Origin: Bacteroidota bacterium
GTDB taxonomy: Bacteria; Bacteroidota; Rhodothermia; Balneolales; Balneolaceae
Direction of reading: 5' to 3'
Assembly: GCA_024635465.1 (NCBI GenBank)
Contig: JAGXIS010000161.1
Coordinates: 1 to 5,511 of the forward strand
Length of the DNA: 5,511 nt
In this document: positions 1 to 4,930 of the stretch, in pieces
Layout of the letters: each line of letters opens with the position of its first letter
How positions within the stretch are numbered: position 1 is the first letter of the stretch
The notes under the pieces: model-generated
Told to the model about the DNA's origin: nothing
Database searches by the model: none
What the model saw: the letters and a program-made list of their open reading frames with translations, nothing else
Translations under genes and position numbers: made by a program

Positions 1-168
1 ATCAATACCCAACGCCGAACCGGTTGCCTTTGATTTTTCCGGATTGCTGCTAAACGCACCGCAAACCAAGTCAAACTTGCTATCCAGAGCTGCTGCTTTT
101 CTGTGAACTTCACCAATGAAGGCCTCTAAACTACCGCCTACCATCCCCATTCTTAATCTCTTCCCCAT
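1..168 (-). CDS. Gfo/Idh/MocA-family NAD(P)-dependent oxidoreductase, N-terminal fragment
   Basis: The reverse strand opens with ATG at 168-166 and reads 56 codons without a stop to the window edge, so only the N-terminus is present. The translation begins MGKRLRMGMVGGSLEAFIGE and continues VHRKAAALD, then FDLVCGAFSSNPEKS and ATGSALGID. This is the first beta-alpha-beta unit of the Rossmann fold typical of Gfo/Idh/MocA dehydrogenases: a glycine-rich loop (G11-G12, then AFIG at 16-19), and an 'alpha/SSNPEK' stretch after strand 2. The third glycine of the classical loop is Glu15; an acidic residue there occurs in some members of this subfamily. Members usually act on sugars, inositols or related polyols, but the substrate cannot be told from this part. 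A weak AGGA lies 4 bases before the ATG; Met7 and Met9 are alternative starts. It is divergent from thrS and probably functionally unrelated to it. Confidence 0.85.
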   Translation of the reverse strand, partial: MGKRLRMGMVGGSLEAFIGEVHRKAAALDSKFDLVCGAFSSNPEKSKATGSALGID

Positions 169-276
169 GTTATCCTGATTCGTTTAGTTCTAAAATTAAT
201 GTTTAAAAATCGGGCTTACTCTTTAAACCCAATCAACGATCTTTCCATAAAATCTATTTCTATACTTAATAAAGTA

Positions 277-295
277 ACTTTTTTTCAAAAAAAGT
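277..295. repeat. Perfect A/T-tract palindrome ACTTTTTTT-C-AAAAAAAGT
   Basis: Arms ACTTTTTTT (277-285) and AAAAAAAGT (287-295) are perfect reverse complements around a single C. The same place also has a direct repeat AAAGTAA (271-277 and 291-297) flanking the T and A tracts. It lies 109 bases from the oxidoreductase start and 126 bases before thrS. As RNA the arm is almost all A-U with at most a 3-base loop, so it is a poor terminator; as DNA it could be a protein site or a rigid/bent A-tract element. Function is not known. Confidence 0.5.
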
Positions 296-365
296 AATTA
301 GATCTTTATGCCTGTTCAATAAATTCGTTCTATTTTGAATACAACTTTTATAGGAAGTCAGCATT

Positions 366-395
366 TTTGTATTTTATAGCTTGAAAATAATTTTT
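366..395 (+). promoter_or_regulatory. Possible thrS promoter (Bacteroidota-type, imperfect)
   Basis: TTTG (366-369) and TAATTTTT (388-395) are separated by 18 bases. The Bacteroidota primary-sigma consensus is TTTG, 19-21 bases, TAnnTTTG, so the -7 box lacks only the last G and the spacer is one base short. Transcription would begin near 400, leaving a leader of about 20 bases before thrS. In an AT-rich spacer such a match is easily made by chance. Confidence 0.25.
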
Positions 396-420
396 ACTAA
401 TGAATGATTTAAGAGACTGA

Positions 421-2370
421 ATGTCATCAGAACAAATTACGCTTATCTTTCCTGACGGAGCCAAAAAAGAATTTCCTAAAAATAGTACCGGTTTTGAAGT
501 AGCAGAGAGTATTTCAAAAGGCCTGGCAAGAAATGCATTTAGTATCACTTTAGGCAAAGATATCATTGATCTGAATCAACCCATCAATCGTGATGATAAA
601 ATATCCATCAACACGTGGGATTCAGAGGATGGTCAATACACATTCTGGCACTCTTCCGCTCATTTATTGGCTGAAGCTATTCAAGAGTTGTATCCTGATG
701 CTAAATTTGGGATTGGACCGCCCATTGAAAATGGATTCTATTACGACATCGATTTCGGTGATCAGTCGATAGGAAAGGATCATCTCGAAAAGATCGAGAA
801 TAAGATGATCGAATTGGCGAGAAACAAGTCGCCCTTCAAAAAGAGAGTTGTTTCCAAAGAAGAGGCGTTATCTCACTACCGCAAGTTGGGAAATGAGTAT
901 AAGGTAGACTTGATTGAAGATTTGGATGATGCCACTATTACTTTTTACGAACAAGGTTCATTTACCGATCTCTGCCGAGGGCCTCACATACCTGATACAT
1001 CAGGAATTAAAGCGGTTAAGCTAACCAAACTTGCCGGTGCATACTGGCGGGGTGATGTAAATAGTAAACAGCTTACCAGAATTTACGGGATTTCATTTCC
1101 AAAGCAGAAGATGCTTGAAGAGTACCTTGTTCAGGTTGAAGAGGCTCAAAAACGAGATCACAAAAAGCTCGGAAAAGAGCTGGGTATCTACATGATGGAT
1201 GCCATGGTAGGCCCTGGACTTCCACTTTGGTTGCCGAACGGTACAGTATTAAGACGTACACTTGAAAGCTTTTTACGAAATGAACAAGTTCGTCGCGGTT
1301 ACCAAGAGGTGATTACTCCTCATATCGCCAATCTGGAACTTTATAAAACATCCGGTCACTACCCTTACTACAAGGATTCTCAATTCAATCCCATGGAAGT
1401 GGATGATGATGAGTATATGTTAAAGCCGATGAACTGCCCGCACCATCATCGCATCTATTCCAATGACCTGAAAAGTTATCGTGACCTACCGGTCCGATTG
1501 GCCGAATTCGGAACTGTATACAGATATGAACAATCCGGAGAGTTGAACGGTATGTCCAGAGTGCGGGGTTTTACTCAAGACGATGCCCACATCTACTGTA
1601 CTCACGACCAGCTCAAGGATGAAATCAAAGCAGTCATTGATCTTACACAATACGTTTTCAAAACTTTTGGCATGCCTGTTGATATCAGGCTCTCGTTCAG
1701 GGATGACAATAATGATAAGTATGGCGGAGATTTAGAGTATTGGGAACGTGCGCAGCAGGAGATAACTGAAGTGGCCGATGAGATGAAACTGGACTATAAA
1801 ATTGTAGAAGGTGAAGCCAGTTTTTACGGTCCTAAGATTGATTTTATCATCCGAGATGCGATTGGTCGAAAATGGCAATTAGGTACAGTTCAAGTAGATT
1901 ATGTGATGCCGGTACGTTTCGATCTGACCTATGTCGGATCAGACAATGAAAAACACAGGCCTGTCATTATTCACAGAGCCCCATTTGGCTCGATGGAACG
2001 ATTTGTGAGCATATTGATTGAACATTTTGCAGGAGATTTCCCTGTTTGGTTAGCTCCAACACAGTGTAAAATTCTCTCTATTTCGGAAGATTATAACTCA
2101 TATGCCGAAAAATGTGCTGACAAACTTAGAGATCAGAATATTAGGGTTACTGTTGATGGAAGATCAGAACAGATTGGGGCTAAAATCAGGGATGCTGAAA
2201 AAAGTAAGACTCCATATATGCTGATTGTAGGAGAGAAAGAGGTATCAGAGGAAACAGTATCCGTTCGAAGACACAAAAAGGGGGATATTGGAACGTTTCC
2301 TTTCACTGATTTCTTAGATACTATCGTAGAGGAAGTAGATCAATTAAAACTTCCACAAAACAGTGATTAA
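421..2370 (+). CDS. thrS: Threonine--tRNA ligase (ThrRS)
   Basis: A complete 649-residue class II aminoacyl-tRNA synthetase that activates threonine with ATP and charges tRNAThr in the cytoplasm. Domains in order: TGS domain (about 1-64); second additional/editing domain (about 65-225) with the HSSAH motif (His77, His81) plus Cys185 and His189, which form the site that hydrolyses Ser-tRNAThr; catalytic core (about 240-540); C-terminal anticodon-binding domain (about 545-645). Core motifs are intact: motif 1 ends at VITP (297-300), motif 2 is around VYRYE (366-370) and the RVRGFTQDDAH stretch, and motif 3 is HRAPFGSMERF (518-528). The three zinc ligands expected from E. coli ThrRS match Cys339, His390 and His518. 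Length is normal, and both aminoacylation and editing look functional. The ATG gives the standard N-terminus; it has only a purine-rich AAGAG upstream, as is common in SD-poor Bacteroidota relatives. infC follows after 150 bases. Confidence 0.98.
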   Translation: MSSEQITLIFPDGAKKEFPKNSTGFEVAESISKGLARNAFSITLGKDIIDLNQPINRDDKISINTWDSEDGQYTFWHSSAHLLAEAIQELYPDAKFGIGPPIENGFYYDIDFGDQSIGKDHLEKIENKMIELARNKSPFKKRVVSKEEALSHYRKLGNEYKVDLIEDLDDATITFYEQGSFTDLCRGPHIPDTSGIKAVKLTKLAGAYWRGDVNSKQLTRIYGISFPKQKMLEEYLVQVEEAQKRDHKKLGKELGIYMMDAMVGPGLPLWLPNGTVLRRTLESFLRNEQVRRGYQEVITPHIANLELYKTSGHYPYYKDSQFNPMEVDDDEYMLKPMNCPHHHRIYSNDLKSYRDLPVRLAEFGTVYRYEQSGELNGMSRVRGFTQDDAHIYCTHDQLKDEIKAVIDLTQYVFKTFGMPVDIRLSFRDDNNDKYGGDLEYWERAQQEITEVADEMKLDYKIVEGEASFYGPKIDFIIRDAIGRKWQLGTVQVDYVMPVRFDLTYVGSDNEKHRPVIIHRAPFGSMERFVSILIEHFAGDFPVWLAPTQCKILSISEDYNSYAEKCADKLRDQNIRVTVDGRSEQIGAKIRDAEKSKTPYMLIVGEKEVSEETVSVRRHKKGDIGTFPFTDFLDTIVEEVDQLKLPQNSD

Positions 2371-2377
2371 AGAGTAT

Positions 2378-2436
2378 CTATCAATTATATTGTTTGATTT
2401 GATATGGAATAAATCAAAGATAGTTGTATTTTTTAT
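2378..2436 (+). terminator. Weak terminator-like hairpin after thrS
   Basis: TTTGATTT (2393-2400) and AAATCAAA (2411-2418) are perfect complements around a 10-base loop. An outer CTATC (2378-2382) can pair with GATAG (2419-2423) across a one-sided bulge. TTGTATTTTTT follows at once. The stem has just one G-C pair in its inner part, and an alternative pairing TATCAA (2379-2384) with TTGATA (2399-2404) competes. It could give partial termination or attenuation between thrS and infC; in other bacteria these genes are often co-transcribed. Confidence 0.35.
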
Positions 2437-2459
2437 AGAATAATCTGTGTGTAACTTTT
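2429..2459 (+). promoter_or_regulatory. Possible infC promoter
   Basis: TAACTTTT (2452-2459) matches TAnnTTTG except for the final G. A T-run (2429-2434) lies about 19 bases upstream where TTTG would be expected. The implied transcript start near 2465 would leave a leader of about 55 bases before the ATC start. The -33 element is not a true match, so this is tentative. Confidence 0.2.
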
Positions 2460-2509
2460 CAGAAACTCCGATTATTTAAACTTTTAACTTATAAACAAAA
2501 ACCAAATAC

Positions 2510-2514
2510 AGAGG
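2510..2514 (+). promoter_or_regulatory. Shine-Dalgarno site that sets the infC start at ATC
   Basis: AGAGG ends 6 bases before ATC at 2521, ideal spacing for initiation there, and 24 bases before the first in-frame ATG at 2539, which is too far. It is the only well-placed GAGG-type ribosome-binding site before any gene in this window, so it argues for the ATC start rather than the ATG. Confidence 0.6.
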
Positions 2515-2520
2515 TATCTT

Positions 2521-3063
2521 ATCGCAAGAAGACAACCCATGAGAAGACAACGTAATGATGATCGTCCTAAAGTTAATGACGAAATCAGATCATCACGTGT
2601 AAGATTAATCAAACCGGATGAAGAGCACGAAATTGTCTCCATAGAAAGAGCCTTAGAGATTGCTGAATCTTTTAAAATGGACTTAGTTGAAGTGGCCCCA
2701 TTGGCTAAACCACCCGTATGTAAGGTGATTGACTTTGGAAAGTTCATGTATGAAAAAAAGAAGAAAGAGAAAGAGGCTAAAAAGAAACAACATACGATTC
2801 AGGTGAAAGAGCTGCGTTTCAGGCCTACTACTGATGATCATGACTTAGAATTTAAGACAAGACATGCCAGAGAATTTTTAGAAGGCGGTGATAAAGTGAA
2901 AGCAACCGTCCAGTTTAGAGGTCGTGATATGCTTTATACAGAACAAGGAGAGACACTTTTAAATAATCTAGCTAAAGAGTTAGATGATGTAAGTAAAATT
3001 GAAAGCCAACCTGCAATGGAAGGCAGAAGAATGATTATGATTCTTTCACCTTCTAAAAGTTAA
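2521..3063 (+). CDS. infC: Translation initiation factor IF-3, probable ATC start
   Basis: IF3 binds the 30S subunit, prevents premature joining of 50S, and checks the initiator tRNA and start codon. From the ATG at 2539 the protein would have 174 residues; I extend it to ATC at 2521 (180 residues), because AGAGG lies 6 bases before it and the added codons read A-R-R-Q-P. IF3 genes in many bacteria start at AUU, AUC or AUA, which IF3 itself discriminates against, giving autoregulation. In ATG-based numbering: N-domain about 11-72 with KVNDEIRSSRVRLI and the family signature KVIDFGKFMYE (62-72); a lysine-rich linker (73-84); C-domain about 85-172 with QVKELRFRP, HDLEFKTRHAREFL and VQFRGRDM, ending MEGRRMIMILSP. 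All are normal. The frame stays open upstream to TAA at 2485-2487 with no ATG, GTG or TTG. Gene identity is very sure; the start is fairly sure. Confidence 0.93.
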   Translation: MARRQPMRRQRNDDRPKVNDEIRSSRVRLIKPDEEHEIVSIERALEIAESFKMDLVEVAPLAKPPVCKVIDFGKFMYEKKKKEKEAKKKQHTIQVKELRFRPTTDDHDLEFKTRHAREFLEGGDKVKATVQFRGRDMLYTEQGETLLNNLAKELDDVSKIESQPAMEGRRMIMILSPSKS

Positions 3064-3069
3064 AAACGC

Positions 3070-3100
3070 TTTTAATAGTAAAGAAAGCTTCTTATCTTTG
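3070..3100 (+). promoter_or_regulatory. Promoter for rpmI-rplT (TAnnTTTG type)
   Basis: TATCTTTG (3093-3100) is an exact match to the Bacteroidota -7 box TAnnTTTG. TTTT (3070-3073) sits 19 bases upstream in place of TTTG at -33. Transcription would begin near 3105, about 28 bases before rpmI. This is the best promoter match in the window and would allow L35 and L20 to be made independently of infC. Confidence 0.5.
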
Positions 3101-3133
3101 TAGTCTTTATCAATTTAGAAATAAGAGTAAATT

Positions 3134-3331
3134 ATGCCTAAAATGAAGTCGAATAGCGGCGCAAAAAAGCGATTTAAGAAGACCGGATCCGGTAAGATTA
3201 AACGTAAGAAAGCTTTTAAAAGCCATATTCTCACAAAAAAATCCAGCAAACGGAAAAACGAACTCGGTAAGTCTACATTAGTACACGACGCCGATGTAAG
3301 TCGGGTTAAAGACCTGATTCCATACAGCTGA
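3134..3331 (+). CDS. rpmI: 50S ribosomal protein L35 (bL35)
   Basis: A complete 65-residue, very basic protein of the large ribosomal subunit, the normal length for bL35. It starts [20 protein letters not shown], followed by [21 protein letters not shown], a classical bL35 pattern. The C-terminal half carries the [16 protein letters not shown] tail that ends the fold. It lies 70 bases after infC and 33 bases before rplT, so it is probably co-transcribed with rplT. The start ATG has no strong SD; TAAGAG is 8 bases upstream. In E. coli L20 represses this unit by binding an mRNA structure near rpmI; I could not identify an equivalent structure here. Confidence 0.97.
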   Translation: MPKMKSNSGAKKRFKKTGSGKIKRKKAFKSHILTKKSSKRKNELGKSTLVHDADVSRVKDLIPYS

Positions 3332-3364
3332 TAAATTAATTATTAATCTCAAAACGTTAATCAA

Positions 3365-3712
3365 ATGCCACGTTCAAGAAATCTGGTGGCTTCCCGTCGC
3401 CGTCGCCGAAAGATATTAGATCAGGCGAAAGGCTATTGGGGCAGACGCAAAAACGTTTATACCGTCGCCAAAAATGCGGTCGAAAAAGGTCTTCAGTACC
3501 AATACCGCGACAGGAAAGTTCGTAAAAGAATGTTCCGCAGGCTATGGATTACTCGAATTAATGCTGCCTCACGACTAAACGGAACCACTTATGCCAAATT
3601 AATCCATGGCATGAAAGAAAACAACATAGAGCTGAATCGGAAAATGCTTGCAGAACTTGCAGTAAATGATCCGGAAACATTTTCAGCAATTGTGAAAGAA
3701 GCAGTTAAATAA
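3365..3712 (+). CDS. rplT: 50S ribosomal protein L20 (bL20)
   Basis: A complete 115-residue protein that binds 23S rRNA early in 50S assembly; the usual length is about 114-118. The arginine-rich N-terminal extension ([18 protein letters not shown], 1-18) threads into rRNA. It is followed by [10 protein letters not shown] (21-30), the [20 protein letters not shown] helix (43-62), and the globular domain with [11 protein letters not shown] (63-73) and [11 protein letters not shown] (96-106), all conserved. It follows rpmI by 33 bases without an SD (upstream is A/T-rich with AAAACG). A strong intrinsic terminator 15 bases after the stop marks the end of the rpmI-rplT unit. L20 is a known translational repressor of its own operon in E. 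coli and B. subtilis; whether this holds here cannot be seen. Confidence 0.98.
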   Translation: MPRSRNLVASRRRRRKILDQAKGYWGRRKNVYTVAKNAVEKGLQYQYRDRKVRKRMFRRLWITRINAASRLNGTTYAKLIHGMKENNIELNRKMLAELAVNDPETFSAIVKEAVK

Positions 3713-3727
3713 ATTTCTTACACATTT

Positions 3728-3767
3728 AAACCGGCAAATCATACATATGGTTTGTCGGTTTTTTTTT
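3728..3767 (+). terminator. Strong intrinsic terminator after rplT
   Basis: The left arm (3728-3742, AAACCGGCAAATCAT) pairs with the right arm (3747-3761, ATGGTTTGTCGGTTT) over 15 positions; the only two departures are G-U type wobbles, and the loop is the 4 bases ACAT. Nine T residues (3759-3767) follow or close the stem. The A-run on the left also makes it partly usable in the other direction. It separates rpmI-rplT from pheS-pheT. Confidence 0.88.
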
Positions 3768-3801
3768 GTCATAATTCCGTATCCTTCACACTTGAATCAA
3801 A

Positions 3802-3867
3802 ATGTTGGAGGCTTTGCGCTTTTCATTGAATACAATGCCCTTTTATAGCACTATCATTTTACCATGA
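3802..3867 (+). CDS. Possible 21-residue upstream ORF (leader peptide) before pheS
   Basis: ATG at 3802 opens a frame of 21 codons (MLEALRFSLNTMPFYSTIIL, then P) ending in TGA at 3865-3867, which overlaps the pheS ATG as ATGA. Such overlap is typical of translational coupling. Two of 21 codons are Phe, fewer than in the Phe-rich pheM leader that controls E. coli pheST by attenuation. No SD lies before 3802; the GGAGG in this region (3807-3811) is inside the frame and badly placed for any ATG. A short open frame like this can arise by chance, and I see no downstream terminator of an attenuator type between it and pheS. Confidence 0.18.
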   Translation: MLEALRFSLNTMPFYSTIILP

Positions 3868-4868
3868 TTGATCAAATAGAGCTCATTAAAAAAGAAATAG
3901 AAGATTTCAATATCACATCAAAAGAGGAACTGGAAGCTTTCCGCCTCGAATTTTTGTCCCGCAATGGAAAGGTACAATCTATGTTCGGTTTGATGAGTAC
4001 AGTTCCGAAGGAACAAAAATCGGAAATGGGCAAATTGATGAACGAAGTTAAGAATCTGGCTCAGAATATGTTTGATGATGCAAGTAAAAAACTGACCGCC
4101 AAAAAGAAACCTACATTTAACTCAAAAAATGACCTCAGTATACCGGTTGAACCAACATACACAGGCTCATTTCATCCGTTAACTCAAGCATTGGATGAAA
4201 TCAAACAGATATTTCTCCGACTTGGTTTTAATATAGCCGATGGCCCGGAATTAGAAGATGACTTCCATAATTTTACAGCACTCAATTTTCCGGCAGATCA
4301 CCCCGCCAGAGACATGCAGGATACATTCTTTGTCAAAAAATCAGACAAAACTACAGATGATGATTTGGTTTTAAGAACCCATACCTCACCTGTGCAAATT
4401 CGCCTGATGAAAGATCAAAAACCCCCGGTGAGATCCATCATGCCGGGACGCGTTTATAGAAACGAAGCGGTTACAGCTAAATCCTATTTTCAGTTTAATC
4501 AGGTTGAAGGTTTGTATGTAGATGAAAATGTAAACATGGGAGAACTAATCGAGACATTGGTAATGTTCTGTAAACTGATGTATGGAACCGATGTCAAATA
4601 TAAGGTACGTCCATCCTTCTTCCCGTTTACTGAACCCAGTATTGAAATGGATGTTTGGTGGGAGAATGAAAAAGGTGGACAATGGCTTGAAATTTTAGGT
4701 GCCGGAATGGTAGATCCTAATGTTTTTGATGCTGTCGGAATCGATTCAGAAAAATACACTGGCTTTGCATTTGGAATGGGTGTTGACCGAATCGCTATGT
4801 TACGATACGGTATTGATGATATTCGCCTACTGTATGACAACGACATCCGATTTTTAAATCAATTTTAA
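3864..4868 (+). CDS. pheS: Phenylalanine--tRNA ligase alpha subunit
   Basis: A complete 334-residue catalytic subunit of the alpha2beta2 PheRS that makes Phe-tRNAPhe. Residues 1-85 form the N-terminal coiled-coil arm that contacts tRNA. The class II core follows from SFHPLTQALDEI (102-113): motif 1 around GFNIADGPELEDDFHNF (121-137), the RTHTSPVQ loop (171-178), motif 2 with GRVYRNEA (195-202) and Q213-V-E215, the FPFTEPSIEMDVWW segment (253-266) in the Phe pocket, ILGAGMVDPNV (277-287), and motif 3 GFAFGMGVDRIAMLRYG (300-316). His173, Ser175, Gln213 and Glu215 match residues that hold the Phe amino group in T. thermophilus PheRS. Asn212 replaces the usual His of FHQ-E. The ATG is the first start after an in-frame TAG (3846-3848); it has no SD. 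It is 62 bases before pheT and very probably in one transcript with it. Confidence 0.98.
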   Translation: MIDQIELIKKEIEDFNITSKEELEAFRLEFLSRNGKVQSMFGLMSTVPKEQKSEMGKLMNEVKNLAQNMFDDASKKLTAKKKPTFNSKNDLSIPVEPTYTGSFHPLTQALDEIKQIFLRLGFNIADGPELEDDFHNFTALNFPADHPARDMQDTFFVKKSDKTTDDDLVLRTHTSPVQIRLMKDQKPPVRSIMPGRVYRNEAVTAKSYFQFNQVEGLYVDENVNMGELIETLVMFCKLMYGTDVKYKVRPSFFPFTEPSIEMDVWWENEKGGQWLEILGAGMVDPNVFDAVGIDSEKYTGFAFGMGVDRIAMLRYGIDDIRLLYDNDIRFLNQF

Positions 4869-4930
4869 TCGAAATTAATCAAATATTCTGATCCCGCTAT
4901 TTCCGAATAGATAGATGTAAAGTTTCAATC

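Larger units (their letters stand above)
169..420. other. Divergent intergenic region between oxidoreductase and thrS
   Basis: A 252-base AT-rich region holding the 5' ends of two divergent genes. I see no convincing ORF in it; the minus-strand open frame over 348-566 is a shadow of thrS. It contains an inverted repeat GTTTAAA/TTTAAAC (201-207 and 222-228), an A/T palindrome (277-295), a possible small hairpin (313-341), two copies of TTTTATAG (346-353, 372-379), and a near-consensus promoter (366-395). On the minus strand a TAnnTTTT-like box (complement of 249-256) could serve the oxidoreductase, but I see no matching -33 element. Confidence 0.6.

Noticed and set aside
201..228. Inverted repeat GTTTAAA/TTTAAAC with a 14-base spacer
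   Set aside because: TTTAAA is itself a palindrome, so the match carries little information; no link to a known operator.
348..566. Minus-strand open frame of 72 codons over the thrS start
   Set aside because: Antisense to thrS coding and leader sequence, no recognisable domain; a shadow frame.
2484..2747. Minus-strand open frame of 87 codons over infC
   Set aside because: Covers the infC start and IF3 N-domain in antisense, with no family likeness.
3068..3093. Small hairpins in the infC-rpmI gap (GCTTT/AAAGC and AAGAA/TTCTT)
   Set aside because: Only 5 pairs each, mutually exclusive, and overlapping the promoter; not enough to call an L20-binding leader or terminator.
3332..3364. A/T near-palindrome in the rpmI-rplT gap
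   Set aside because: Made only of A/T repeats around TTAATTATTAA and easily explained by composition.
3768..3863. T-box riboswitch before pheS
   Set aside because: No conserved T-box sequence or specifier/antiterminator structure, and the region is too short.
4499..4846. Minus-strand open frame of 115 codons inside pheS
   Set aside because: Lies fully within conserved pheS motifs on the other strand; its Ser/Ile/Pro-rich composition is what the complement of pheS codons gives.
4869..4930. Regulatory element or small gene between pheS and pheT
   Set aside because: A 62-base spacer with no hairpin, promoter box or ORF that stands out.
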